This document shows positions 8,471-17,558 of a DNA stretch of 61,958 nt, piece after piece. Source of the stretch: DATNBT01 sp964579765 (lineage in GTDB: Bacteria > Acidobacteriota > Vicinamibacteria > Vicinamibacterales > CAVVIG01); contig CAZOIK010000267.1 in the NCBI GenBank assembly GCA_964579765.1, forward strand, positions 1 to 61,958, read 5' to 3'. The translations under genes were made by a program, and so were the position numbers. Numbering within the stretch: the first letter of the stretch is position 1; every line of letters starts with the position of its first letter. The notes under the pieces were generated by a model. That model was given only the letters and a program-made list of their open reading frames with translations. It did no database searches and had not been told where the DNA came from.

Positions 8471-10090
8471 ATGAGCATGAAGCTGTCGTTTCTGGTGGCG
8501 GGCGCGGCGGTGCTGGCGGTTGCGGCGGGCACGGGCGATGTGGGCCGCGCCGCGGCCGATGCGGCCCCCGGCGATACCTCCTGCGCCGCGCTCGCCACGA
8601 CGTCATTTCCCGGCGTGACGGCGCTGCGCACGACCTACGAGGCCGGCTCGGCGACCCAGCCGGCCCACTGCGTCGCCCGCGGATCGGCAGCCCCTCGCAC
8701 GGGCGCAGACGGCAAGCCGTACGAGACGCGTTTCGAACTGCGCCTGCCGACGAGGTGGAACGGACGGTTTCTGTATCAGGGCGGCGGTGGGAACGACGGC
8801 ACCGTCGCGCCGGCCGTCGGCCGCGACACCGGATCGTTCCCGGACACGGGCCTCCAGCGCGGCTTCTCCGTCGTCACGACCGATGCCGGTCACCAGGGCG
8901 CCACCGCGGAGTTCGGCGTTGATCCCGTTGCGCGCGTCGATCACGCGTATGCCGCGCACGAGCGCACGTACACGATCGCGATGGCCATCCAGTCGCGCTA
9001 CTACGGCCGCGCGCCGGATCATAAGTACTTCGTCGGATGCTCGGGCGGCGGACGTCAGGGCATGATGTTCGCGCAGCGCTACCCTGCGTACTTCGACGGC
9101 ATCGCCATCTGCGCGCCGGCGATGAGCGTGTCGAGCGGCGCGACGATCGCCGCGGCCTGGGACACGCAGACGTACCTCGCCGCCGCTCCCGTCGATGAGA
9201 CCGGCCAGCGCGTGCTCAGCCGCGCGTTCAACGACGCCGATCTGGCGCTCGTCGCGCGCGGCATCACCAGCGCCTGCGACGCGGCCGACGGCGCGACCGA
9301 CGGCATGGTGCTCCGCCCCGACGCCTGCCGCTTCGATCCGAAGACGCTGCAGTGCCGTGGTGATAAGGATGCGAGCTGCCTGACGTCCGATCAGGTCGCG
9401 GCGCTCCGCCGTGCGTTCGGCGGGCCGCGCACCTCGTCCGGGCGCGCGCTGTATGTCGGACAGGCCTGGGATCCGGGCATCGCCGCGCCCGGGTGGCGGC
9501 AGTGGAAGCTGGGCTCGTCGCAAACCGGGACGCCCAACTCCGCGAACACGACGCTCATGGCGGGCGCGCTCGCGTACGAGTTCGTCACGCCGCCCGATCC
9601 GTCCCTCTCGATCACGCGGTTCGACTTCGATCGCGATCCCGCCCGGATGCAGGCGTTCTCAGAGGTCTACGACACCTATCGCGACGCGACGCTCGCGGCC
9701 TTCCATGCGCGCGGCGGCAAGCTGCTCGTCTTCCACGGCACGGCCGATCCGATCTTCTCGGCGCTCGAGTCGATCGACTACTACCAGCGGCTCACGCGCA
9801 ATAACGGCGGGGCGGACGCCACGGCACGGTGGGCGCGCCTGTTCCTCGTCCCGGGCATGAACCACTGCGCGGGCGGTCCCGCGACCGACAGCTTCGACGG
9901 CCTCGGCGCGATCGTGGACTGGGTGGAAACGGGCGCGGCGCCCGCGCGCATCGAGGCATCGGCGCGGCCGGGCACGGCGTTCGCCGGGCGGACGCGTCCG
10001 CTCTGCCCGTATCCGGCGTACGCGCGCTACTCGGGGACGGGCAGCCTGGACGACAGCGCGAACTTCACGTGCGTCGCGCCGGCCAACTGA
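8471..10090 (+). CDS. Tannase/feruloyl esterase family secreted hydrolase
   Basis: 539 residues with ribosome site GAGGAACGAGCG and signal peptide MSMKLSFLVAGAAVLAVAAG. Tannase-family landmarks are present: CSGGGRQGMMFAQRYP with the catalytic Ser191 preceded by Cys190, HGTADPIF with the putative Asp426, and PGMNHCAGGP with His465 followed by Cys466. The Cys-Ser and His-Cys neighbours form the disulfide that brings the triad together in this family. A calcium-binding lid segment rich in Asp and Cys (CDAADGATDG) is at about residue 275. It probably releases gallate, ferulate or similar acids from plant esters. It supports reading this region as plant-aromatic ester catabolism. Confidence 0.9.
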   Translation: MSMKLSFLVAGAAVLAVAAGTGDVGRAAADAAPGDTSCAALATTSFPGVTALRTTYEAGSATQPAHCVARGSAAPRTGADGKPYETRFELRLPTRWNGRFLYQGGGGNDGTVAPAVGRDTGSFPDTGLQRGFSVVTTDAGHQGATAEFGVDPVARVDHAYAAHERTYTIAMAIQSRYYGRAPDHKYFVGCSGGGRQGMMFAQRYPAYFDGIAICAPAMSVSSGATIAAAWDTQTYLAAAPVDETGQRVLSRAFNDADLALVARGITSACDAADGATDGMVLRPDACRFDPKTLQCRGDKDASCLTSDQVAALRRAFGGPRTSSGRALYVGQAWDPGIAAPGWRQWKLGSSQTGTPNSANTTLMAGALAYEFVTPPDPSLSITRFDFDRDPARMQAFSEVYDTYRDATLAAFHARGGKLLVFHGTADPIFSALESIDYYQRLTRNNGGADATARWARLFLVPGMNHCAGGPATDSFDGLGAIVDWVETGAAPARIEASARPGTAFAGRTRPLCPYPAYARYSGTGSLDDSANFTCVAPAN

Positions 10091-10114
10091 CCCAGACCTC
10101 CCGCGAGCGCCGGT

Positions 10115-11116
10115 TCATGGCATCGACAGCCGCTGCGCCTCCGCGCAGTCGGCGCCCATCTCGAAGTACCGCTGCACGGTCGCCACGTCGGTTTCGTACG
10201 GATGCTTTTCGCCGGCCGCGCGCGGCAACTGCGCCAGCCGCGCGCGATCGTAGGCGCGGTCGAACTCGCTGTGGTTCGACATCACGACGGTCGCGCCGGC
10301 GGCCGCGGCCGCCTTCGCCATCGCGCGCTGGCTGTCGCGGTAGATCGCGAAGTTCTCCGCCCGGCGCGGGAAGTTGAATGCCGTGCCGCCGGAGTACGCG
10401 ACGACGATCGAGCGTCCCGAGTCCTTCACCGGGAAGATGTACGACAACGTCCCCGGCGTGTGGCCGGGCGTGGCGATCACATCGACGGTCGTGTCGCCGA
10501 GCGTGATCTTCGTGCCTTCGGGCCCGACGACGACGTCGCGCGTCGGGACGCCGCCGGGCGCCGACGCGGGACGCTGGAGCGTGGACGCCCAATCGGCCGC
10601 GCCCATGACAATCTTCGCGTGGTACCGGCTCTGGAGCAGCGCCGCGCCCTGATCGTGATCGCCGTGCGCGTGGCTGATCAGCACGTACTTGATGCTGCGC
10701 GGATCGAGACCGAGCGTCGTCAGGCCCTCGACGATCTCGGGCTCGACGGCGTAGTCGAACAGCGTGTCGATGAGGATGACGCCCTCGCTGGTCGTCAGCG
10801 CCCAGGACGAGTGGATCTTCGTGCCGACGAAGTAGAGGTTGTCGAAAACTTTGTAGGGCTTCGCGTACCAGAGCGCGCGGTCGGGCACGCTGCGCGCAGC
10901 AGGCGGCGCTGCGCCACGAGCTGCGCCTCGCCCTGCACCGCCCCCGAGGTTGTCGGGCGCCACGCAGATGCGCAGGAATGTGCCGGCGAAGTCGAGACCC
11001 GCCGCGCGCTTGGCGGCTCTCACGAGCCCTTCGGCGGTGGCCGGAGCAGGCGTCTGCGCGTGAACCGTCAGCGTTATCGCGCCGGCAACTGCCAGGAACA
11101 GTAGACAGCCCTTCAT
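10115..11116 (-). CDS. Secreted subclass-B3-like MBL-fold hydrolase
   Basis: 333 residues with leader MKGCLLFLAVAGAITLTVHA and a strong site GGAGAG upstream of the ATG at 11116. The zinc motif SHAHGDHDQG is at about residue 150, with downstream ligands plausible at TPGHTPG and SNHSEFD. This is the class B3 beta-lactamase-like layout common among acidobacterial secreted enzymes. A Gly/Ala-rich insertion (GGGAGRGAARGAAPPAA) lies between the leader and the core. Third of three co-directional genes (14857 to 10115) with gaps of 17 and 22 bp, hence a likely operon with the carboxylesterase and beta-helix protein. It could be a lactonase or beta-lactamase; the substrate is not determinable. Confidence 0.85.
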   Translation of the reverse strand: MKGCLLFLAVAGAITLTVHAQTPAPATAEGLVRAAKRAAGLDFAGTFLRICVAPDNLGGGAGRGAARGAAPPAARSVPDRALWYAKPYKVFDNLYFVGTKIHSSWALTTSEGVILIDTLFDYAVEPEIVEGLTTLGLDPRSIKYVLISHAHGDHDQGAALLQSRYHAKIVMGAADWASTLQRPASAPGGVPTRDVVVGPEGTKITLGDTTVDVIATPGHTPGTLSYIFPVKDSGRSIVVAYSGGTAFNFPRRAENFAIYRDSQRAMAKAAAAAGATVVMSNHSEFDRAYDRARLAQLPRAAGEKHPYETDVATVQRYFEMGADCAEAQRLSMP

Positions 11117-11138
11117 CACGCTCTCCTCTCGCGCCACG

Positions 11139-13205
11139 TCAGTCGCGCGGCCCGTAATGCGGCGGCGCCTGGCCGACTTCGAGCGCACCGAGGTCGGGAG
11201 CCGCGCCGGCGAATCCGTCCGTGACGTTCGGCAGCGCCGTTCCGCGATCGACCGCATCGGATCCCGGCTTCAGCCTGAAGTCGAACGACTCCGCCTTGTA
11301 GACCTTCTGGACGGTCGCAACGTCCTGCGCGTCGAGCCTCGGGACGTTCATGAACACGTCGTAATCGACGAGCACGCTGTGCTGATCCTGATGCGTGGCG
11401 CGGCTGTACTCCTCGAGCGTGCGGTACTGCCGCGTTTCAAGCGACGACGGCACAGCGGCGGGCCGCGCGCCGCGTCCACGCAGCAACGGACTGTAGTCGG
11501 CAGCCGTCTCCCACGGCGGCGAGTTCCAGGCGAACGAATACGGCGCGCCGGCGTTCGGCCTGAAGCCGTTGTAATCCGACGAGGAGTAATTGGTGAACGT
11601 GTTGACGGCGAAAATAGCCGGCGACGAGTTCTCGCCGAGAAACAGGTTGTTCGCCCAGTGGACGTTCGAGGCGCCCTGCGCCTGCGTCTCCGAGAGCACG
11701 GTGTTGTTGTAGAAGATCGCGCCCGCCGAGCCGCCGGTCAGCCTCGTCGATCCGCCAGGCATGTGATACACGATGTTTCGAATCCAGTACACGGGCCCGC
11801 CGATCGCCGGCTGATTGCAGAACGCGTGCGACGCGGAGTTGATCATCATGTTCCGCATCACCCGCACGTTGTGCATGCTGCCGTCCACCTCGAACGGGTT
11901 GTCGTGGAAGTTGGTCATGTAGTTGTTGTAGTAGTCGATCGAGACCGTGCGCCGGTCGAAGTACTCGCGCGTCGGGTAGCTCGGTCCGCCCACTGCCGCC
12001 GAGCCGTCGGGATTGCCGTAGGTTTCCGTGTCGATGCCGTCGTGAAAATTCGCGACGTAGTTGTACGCGATGACGTGTCCCGGCCCGTACACCTTGACCG
12101 CGATGTACGATCCCATCACGGGCGGAAACTTCTGCCCGTCCTTGCCGTCGAACTTCTTCCAGAAATCGCCCGCCCAGCCGATGACGTGATTGGGATCGTG
12201 CCGGCCGATGAAGTAGTTGTCGGCGATGTAGAAGTTGCTCGAGCCCGAGTAGTTCGTGAACACGCCGGCCCCGATGTCCTCGAACCGGCAGTGTTTCACC
12301 GTGATGCCCTTGGCGCCGGCCAGGAACTGCGTGCCGGCGAGAATCGCGTAGTCGGTGTTCCGGAACGTCAGCCCCTCGAAGTACGTGTAGTCCGCGGCGC
12401 GCACGTCGAACAGCGTGAAGTTGCCGGCGCCGTCGAAGATCGCGGGACCGTCGCCCGCGCCCTTGATGACGATCGGCTTCTCGGCCGTGCCCTTCGCGAG
12501 CAGGTAGTACGTGCCGTCGAGCGGCGTCGTGCGGTTGACGGCCGGATTGTTCGTATATTCGTAGCGGTTGTATTTGTAGACGCCGGCATGCACGAGGATC
12601 GTGTCGCCGGCCTTCACGCGCGGCCGGCCGGCCGTCGCCCAGTCGGTACCGGCACACGTGAGGTTGTAGGCGCACATGAGGCCCTCGAACGACGGTTCGG
12701 TCTTCGCGCCCTTATAGCCCGGGGGATACACGTGATAGACGTGTCCGCCCGCGGCCGGCATCGGCTCGGGACGCGTTCTCACCGTGACGGTCTTCGCCGC
12801 CTGGCCGCTCACGCCGTCGGGATCGCGGAGCACGAACCGCGCTTCGTAGGCCGTATTCGGTTCAAGATCGAGGATGCTGCCGGCGAACATGTTCGGCGAG
12901 ACGACGTCGAGCTGATCGCCCTGCTTGATGCGCTCGCCCTGAAGCCGCAGCAGCGGCAGCGCCGACTTCCACTCGGTCGTGCCCTGCTTCCGGTACGACA
13001 CGTCCACCGACGCGTTCCGGTTGTCGTCGCCCTGGACGAACCACTCGAAACCGAGGTTGATCAGCGTCGGCGGATCGACGATGAATTCGCCAGCGGCAAC
13101 CGCCCTGCCCGCTGTGGCGGCAGCGACCCGGTGCCGGAGCCATCCGCCGATGACGACGCTGAACACGAGCGTGAGTGAAAGCGTTCGGAGTGCGGCTGTC
13201 TTCAT
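11139..13205 (-). CDS. Secreted right-handed parallel beta-helix protein
   Basis: 688 residues. A signal-anchor-like N-terminus (MKTAALRTLSLTLVFSVVIGG) is followed by a fibronectin-III-like domain (about residues 40-150, ending in LEPNTAYEARFVLRDPDG). A large parallel beta-helix region then has repeated turns such as YTYFEGLTFRNTDYAI, GITVKHCRFEDIGAGVF, SNFYIADNYFIG, HVIAYNYVANFHDGIDTETYG and RVMRNMMINSASHAF. This architecture is typical of polysaccharide lyases, pectate-lyase-like and glycoside-binding proteins. No catalytic triad is certain from sequence alone. The C-terminus (RGTALPNVTDGFAGAAPDLGALEVG) is the closing segment commonly seen in such secreted proteins. Operon partner of the carboxylesterase. 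Confidence 0.85.
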   Translation of the reverse strand: MKTAALRTLSLTLVFSVVIGGWLRHRVAAATAGRAVAAGEFIVDPPTLINLGFEWFVQGDDNRNASVDVSYRKQGTTEWKSALPLLRLQGERIKQGDQLDVVSPNMFAGSILDLEPNTAYEARFVLRDPDGVSGQAAKTVTVRTRPEPMPAAGGHVYHVYPPGYKGAKTEPSFEGLMCAYNLTCAGTDWATAGRPRVKAGDTILVHAGVYKYNRYEYTNNPAVNRTTPLDGTYYLLAKGTAEKPIVIKGAGDGPAIFDGAGNFTLFDVRAADYTYFEGLTFRNTDYAILAGTQFLAGAKGITVKHCRFEDIGAGVFTNYSGSSNFYIADNYFIGRHDPNHVIGWAGDFWKKFDGKDGQKFPPVMGSYIAVKVYGPGHVIAYNYVANFHDGIDTETYGNPDGSAAVGGPSYPTREYFDRRTVSIDYYNNYMTNFHDNPFEVDGSMHNVRVMRNMMINSASHAFCNQPAIGGPVYWIRNIVYHMPGGSTRLTGGSAGAIFYNNTVLSETQAQGASNVHWANNLFLGENSSPAIFAVNTFTNYSSSDYNGFRPNAGAPYSFAWNSPPWETAADYSPLLRGRGARPAAVPSSLETRQYRTLEEYSRATHQDQHSVLVDYDVFMNVPRLDAQDVATVQKVYKAESFDFRLKPGSDAVDRGTALPNVTDGFAGAAPDLGALEVGQAPPHYGPRD

Positions 13206-13222
13206 CGTGGTCCCTCACCCAG

Positions 13223-14857
13223 TCAACGGCCGCTCGGACGACCGCCGTCCGCGCGGTAGGCGTCCAACGCGCGCCGCTCTTCTCCATACGGGTCGCTGAC
13301 CGCACGACATTCTCTGTCGAACACCATCGTCGAGCGACCGGTAGCGTCGAAGGCGGGCCACTCGGCAAGGCCGGCGTGGTTGGGATTTCCGGTCCGTGCG
13401 AACGACACCCACGCCTCCGCCATCTTCGCGGCGAGCGCGTAGCGGTCGGCGCCGTGCCCGGTCATGAAGCTGCAGTCGTCCACGTGATCGAAGATGAACG
13501 GGATCTCCATGGCATGCATCGATCGCAGCTTGCCGCCGTTGACCGGCGAACGCCACGTGAACAGGTACGTGTACACCGGCGCCTGGCCCTGTGCCGCCTT
13601 GCGCTCGGCGATGGCGTGCGCCGACCGCCGCAGCGGGCCGTTGTCCGAGGCGATGATGAGCGCGAGGTCGCCTCGACTGTCTGCGGGCCGGTGCGACCGG
13701 TACAACGCGATCAGCCGATCGGCGGCGGCATCGTCGATTCGGATCGCGCGCTTGACGGCGTCGCGCAGCGCCGCGTCATCGGCGATCTCGCTCGTCCAGA
13801 ACGGATCGTCCGGGTTCGCGTACGGGACGCTTTCGGTTTCGTTCGAGCCACACATCATCGGCACCGACGCCGACAACGCCGAGGCCGTCGGTTCGAACGG
13901 GTGCACGGTGACCGTTCGACCGTCCTTGACCGGGACGTACCGCGTCGAGATGTCGCCGGGCGCACTCAGAGCCGCGATCAGACGCTCCTGCGGCATCGCC
14001 TGGAGCTGGCCGACCTCGCCGGGCTTCACGCCCACCCTGGCCAGAAACATCTCCGCCGCCGTGGACGCCTCGCCAATCTCCGTCGCGGTGATCGCGGTAT
14101 CCCACAAGGTGCTCTGGATGATCGCGCGATGGAACAGGCCTTTGGCCGCCGGCATTCCGTTGAGCATCGCTGTCTTGCCGCCGCCGCCCGACTGGCCGAA
14201 GATCGTCACAGCGCGGGGGTCGCCGCCAAACGCGTCGATGTTGTCGCGCACCCATTCGAGCGCCAGCACCAGGTCCAGCATGCCGACGTTGCTCGCCTGC
14301 CGAAAGCGCTCTCCGCCGATCTCGGCCAGATGCAGGAAGCCGAACACGTTGAGGCGGTGCGTCACCGTCACGACGACGACGCCGTGCTTCTGGGCGAGAG
14401 ACTTGCCGTCGTAGAAGACCGAGTTGCCGGAGCCGGTACGGAATCCGCCGCCATGGAACCACACCATGACGGGCCGGCGCTGGTTGTGCGCCGGCCCTGG
14501 CGTCCACACGTTGAGGAGCAGGCAGTCCTCACTCACGGGACCCGGACCGACGAATGCGTCGCCGATTTCGGGCACCATGCGTCGGAACGGCTGGGGCGCA
14601 CGGGGGCCGTACGACGTCGCCTCGCGAATCCCGGCCCAGGGCTTCGGCCTCGACGGTGGGAGGAACCGCGCAGATCCTGCCGTGGACGCGCCGTAACGCA
14701 CGCCCTTGAACGCGTGGACGCCGTCGTCCACGTAGCCACGGACTTTTCCCAGAGTCGTCTCGACGGTCGTTTGACGACCCGAGGTCTGCGCGAAGACGTG
14801 GCGTGCCGCGCTGGCAATCGTCGCGCCGCCCACGGCGAGAAACGATCGTCGATTCAT
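13223..14857 (-). CDS. Type-B carboxylesterase (para-nitrobenzyl esterase family)
   Basis: 544 residues with a twin-arginine-like leader (MNRRSFLAVGGATIASAARH). Family landmarks are in order: GKVRGYVDDGVHAFKGVRYG, SEDCLLLNVWTPG, the oxyanion HGGGFRTGSG, and nucleophile elbow FGQSGGGGKT with Ser at about residue 220. In the usual family motif GESAGG the Glu and Ala are replaced here (GQSGGG), a modest deviation. A late His (MHAMEIPFIFDHVD) fits the triad, and the C-terminus has WVSFARTGNPNHAGL. It hydrolyses carboxylic esters, probably in the periplasm or outside. First gene of the minus-strand three-gene operon. Confidence 0.9.
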   Translation of the reverse strand: MNRRSFLAVGGATIASAARHVFAQTSGRQTTVETTLGKVRGYVDDGVHAFKGVRYGASTAGSARFLPPSRPKPWAGIREATSYGPRAPQPFRRMVPEIGDAFVGPGPVSEDCLLLNVWTPGPAHNQRRPVMVWFHGGGFRTGSGNSVFYDGKSLAQKHGVVVVTVTHRLNVFGFLHLAEIGGERFRQASNVGMLDLVLALEWVRDNIDAFGGDPRAVTIFGQSGGGGKTAMLNGMPAAKGLFHRAIIQSTLWDTAITATEIGEASTAAEMFLARVGVKPGEVGQLQAMPQERLIAALSAPGDISTRYVPVKDGRTVTVHPFEPTASALSASVPMMCGSNETESVPYANPDDPFWTSEIADDAALRDAVKRAIRIDDAAADRLIALYRSHRPADSRGDLALIIASDNGPLRRSAHAIAERKAAQGQAPVYTYLFTWRSPVNGGKLRSMHAMEIPFIFDHVDDCSFMTGHGADRYALAAKMAEAWVSFARTGNPNHAGLAEWPAFDATGRSTMVFDRECRAVSDPYGEERRALDAYRADGGRPSGR

Positions 14858-14949
14858 ACGCTATGGTATGCGCCTCGGTCCCCGGACGCGCGCGGAAATC
14901 GCGCCGCGGGTCTTCGTGTCGGACTCGCCTCCTGCCCTTGTGCCTGATT

Positions 14950-14973
14950 TGGTGCCGGGGCGGGAATCGAACT
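14950..14973 (-). other. tRNA 3'-end-like remnant (possible attachment site)
   Basis: Read on the minus strand, this 24-base stretch has a T-loop (GTTCGATTC), a CCCGC arm, CCCGGC and a terminal ACCA, closely resembling the last quarter of a tRNA gene. The 5' half of the T-stem does not pair, the acceptor side is one base short, and no anticodon or D arm follows, so it is not an intact tRNA. Such 3' ends are typical integrase attachment scars. It lies in the 300-bp gene-free stretch 14858-15157, in which I see nothing else but an AT-rich patch near 15022-15045. Confidence 0.4.
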
Positions 14974-15157
14974 CTAAAGAATGCGTTCCTAAGTTGGTGA
15001 TGGCGCGCGACTTTTGGCGATAAATTTTTCAAATCAATAGAGTTACGTTGAGGTTACTCGTACACCGGGGTCCCCTGCTGTCCGCGAGATTCCGCCGTTG
15101 GCGTGGAGACATTCTGGAGAGCTCTTCCGCACGAGGATCGTCTCTTAGCGCTCAGCG

Positions 15158-15625
15158 TCAGTGCGCGCTCGTGTGACTGACATCGTTGCGGATCCCGGAC
15201 GTCCAGCGATCCAGCGCCAGGAGGCTTCCGAGCACCAGCAGAAGACCTCCGATCGCCAGCACCATCAGCGGAGCCGACTCTCGTCCCGTGAGCGTCAATT
15301 GATTCACGGTGGTCACAATTGTGGTCTCCATGACGAGGGCGACGCTGACCCGATGCTCACGAAGATAGAAGATCAGAGTGCGGTAGAGCTCGGTCAGGAT
15401 CAGAATGTACAGAATCTGCGACAGCACGACCGACGGGCTCGCGGTCCTCAGGACCGCCGTGCGAAACAACGTCATCACGGCGGAGATCGCGATGCCGAGC
15501 AGCACGACCATCAGGCCGATAATGACGACGTCCTGGGCATTCTCGAGCACGCGCCTCAGAAGATGATGGACCTGCGTGTGCGGCGGCGGAACCCGCTGTT
15601 CCGCGTTCGTCGAGTCGTGCATCAT
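15158..15625 (-). CDS. psiE: PsiE-family membrane protein (phosphate-starvation-inducible E)
   Basis: 155 residues with four hydrophobic segments at about residues 33-53, 67-83, 95-111 and 124-142 (for example VVIIGLMVVLLGIAISAVM and PLMVLAIGGLLLVLGSLLAL). The central YILILTELYRTLIFYLREHR stretch is typical of the PsiE family, whose molecular role is unknown. It is the last gene of the operon outer-membrane barrel - dnaK - psiE (15 bp after dnaK). PsiE genes recur in mobile heat-resistance loci of Proteobacteria together with hsp20 and hdeD genes, and the same set is found here. Two adjacent ATG codons (15625 and 15622) are possible starts. Confidence 0.8.
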   Translation of the reverse strand: MMHDSTNAEQRVPPPHTQVHHLLRRVLENAQDVVIIGLMVVLLGIAISAVMTLFRTAVLRTASPSVVLSQILYILILTELYRTLIFYLREHRVSVALVMETTIVTTVNQLTLTGRESAPLMVLAIGGLLLVLGSLLALDRWTSGIRNDVSHTSAH

Positions 15626-15640
15626 GCGCGGGCGTGATGG

Positions 15641-17530
15641 CTAACGATGATCGGCGGTTTCCACGGGTTCCGCGTCAATCACTTCTCCTTCCTTCGGCGC
15701 GCCCGGCCCGGGCTGGGACTGTTGCTGTGACTGCTGCTGATAGAGCGTCTGCGCCAGCGCATGCGCGGCGTGCTGCAACGCCTCGGTGGCCGTCCTCATC
15801 GCCCCCGGATCGTCGCCCTGGGACACCTTTCGCACGTCTTCGATCATCGATTCGATTCGACTGAGTTCTCCGACAGGAATTTTCTGGCGGTTGTCGCTGA
15901 TCGTCTTCTCGACGCTGTAGGCGAGCGCGTCGGACGCGTTGCGCGCCTCAATCAGCTCCCGCCGGCGCTGGTCTTCGCCCGCGTGCTCCTGCGCGTCCTT
16001 GACCAGCCGATCGACGTCCTCTTTCGTCAGGCCGCTCGTGGACGTGATCGTGACCTTCTGCTCCTTCGCGGTGGCGAGATCTTTCGCCGAGACGTTCACG
16101 ATGCCGTTGGCGTCGATGTCGAACGTCACCTGGATTTGCGGCACGCCGCGCGGCGCCGGCGGAATGCCCACGAGCTGGAATCTCCCGAGCGTGCGGTTGT
16201 CCTTCGCCAAAGGCCGCTCCCCCTGAAGGACGTGGACTTCGACGTTGGCCTGGTTGTCGGTGGCCGTGGCGAACGTCTCGCTCTTCTGCGTGGGAATCGT
16301 GGTGTTTCGCGGGATCAGCACGGTCATCACACCGCCGAGCGTTTCGATGCCCAGCGACAGCGGCGTGACGTCGAGCAGAAGGATGTCTTTCACGTCGCCC
16401 GCAAGCACGCCGCCCTGCACCGCCGCGCCCACCGCCACTACTTCGTCGGGGTTCACGCCCCTGTGCGGCTCTTTCCCGAAGAAGTCCTGAACGAGCTGCT
16501 GGATCTTCGGCATGCGCGTCAAGCCGCCGACAAGCACGACCTCGTCGATCTCTTTGGGATCCACGCCGGCGTCGGCGAGGCATTTACGGACGGGCGCCAT
16601 CGAACGCTGCAGCAGGTCGTCGACCAACTGCTCGAGCTTCGCACGCGTCAGCCTGAGCTGCAGATGCTTCGGTCCATTCTGATCGGCGGTGATGAACGGG
16701 AGGTTGATGTCCGTCTCCATCGCCGATGAGAGCTCGATCTTCGCCTTCTCCGCCGCTTCCTTGAGGCGCTGCAGGGCCATGCGGTCGGTGCCGAGATCGA
16801 TGCCCTCACTCCTCTTGAACTCCTCGGTCAGCCACTGCATCACGCGATCATCGATGTCGTCGCCGCCAAGATGCGTGTCGCCGTTCGTGGCCTTGACCTC
16901 CACGACGCCGTCACCGACTTCGAGCACCGAGATATCGAACGTGCCGCCGCCGAAGTCGTACACGGCGATTGTCTCGTCGTTCTTCTTGTCGAAGCCATAG
17001 GCAAGCGCGGCCGCGGTCGGCTCGTTGATGATGCGGCGGACGTTGAGATCGGCGATCTTGCCGGCGTCCTTGGTGGCCTGTCGCTGCGCGTCGTTGAAGT
17101 ACGCCGGAACGGTGATGACCGCGTCGGTGACTTTCTCGCCGAGATGCGCCTCGGCGGCGTCTTTCAACTTTCGGAGGATGAGCGCCGAGATTTCCGGCGG
17201 TGAGTACTGCTTCCCCCGCACCTCCACCCACGCGTCGCCGTTCCTGGCGCGGACGATCTTGTACGGAACGCGTCTGGACTCGTCGGCGACTTCGTCGTAC
17301 TGGCGGCCCATGAACCGCTTGATCGAGAAGATGGTGTTCTCGGAGTTGGTGACCGCCTGGCGCTTGGCGACCTGGCCGACAAGCCGCTGGTTGTCCTTCG
17401 TAAACGCCACGACCGAGGGCGTCGTCCGGGAGCCCTCCTGATTCACGATCACCTCGGGCTGCGCGCCCTCCATGACGGCAACGACCGAGTTGGTCGTGCC
17501 GAGATCGATACCGATGACTCGATTGCCCAT
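15641..17530 (-). CDS. dnaK: Molecular chaperone DnaK (Hsp70)
   Basis: 629 residues, normal length for DnaK. The ATPase domain has GIDLGTTNSVVAVMEG at the N-terminus, INEPTAAALAYGFDKK at about residue 170 and GGGTFDISVLEVGDG at about 195. The substrate-binding domain contains LLLDVTPLSLGIETLGG at about residue 386. The tail is Gln-rich and ends in GEVIDAEPVE, as in canonical DnaK. It assists refolding of stressed proteins in the cytoplasm. No grpE or dnaJ is nearby, and the gene sits between an outer-membrane barrel gene and psiE with short gaps, so it is probably a stress-locus copy rather than the housekeeping dnaK operon. Transcription probably comes from the sigma-54-type site at 18275-18288. 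Confidence 0.95.
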   Translation of the reverse strand: MGNRVIGIDLGTTNSVVAVMEGAQPEVIVNQEGSRTTPSVVAFTKDNQRLVGQVAKRQAVTNSENTIFSIKRFMGRQYDEVADESRRVPYKIVRARNGDAWVEVRGKQYSPPEISALILRKLKDAAEAHLGEKVTDAVITVPAYFNDAQRQATKDAGKIADLNVRRIINEPTAAALAYGFDKKNDETIAVYDFGGGTFDISVLEVGDGVVEVKATNGDTHLGGDDIDDRVMQWLTEEFKRSEGIDLGTDRMALQRLKEAAEKAKIELSSAMETDINLPFITADQNGPKHLQLRLTRAKLEQLVDDLLQRSMAPVRKCLADAGVDPKEIDEVVLVGGLTRMPKIQQLVQDFFGKEPHRGVNPDEVVAVGAAVQGGVLAGDVKDILLLDVTPLSLGIETLGGVMTVLIPRNTTIPTQKSETFATATDNQANVEVHVLQGERPLAKDNRTLGRFQLVGIPPAPRGVPQIQVTFDIDANGIVNVSAKDLATAKEQKVTITSTSGLTKEDVDRLVKDAQEHAGEDQRRRELIEARNASDALAYSVEKTISDNRQKIPVGELSRIESMIEDVRKVSQGDDPGAMRTATEALQHAAHALAQTLYQQQSQQQSQPGPGAPKEGEVIDAEPVETADHR

Positions 17531-17558
17531 GAATGTGTCTCCGCGTGATGCGTGGCCG

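Noticed and set aside
14941..15000. An intact tRNA gene
   Set aside because: Only the T-loop, 3' arm and ACCA-like end are present; the T-stem 5' side does not pair, the acceptor is one base short and no anticodon arm can be drawn upstream.
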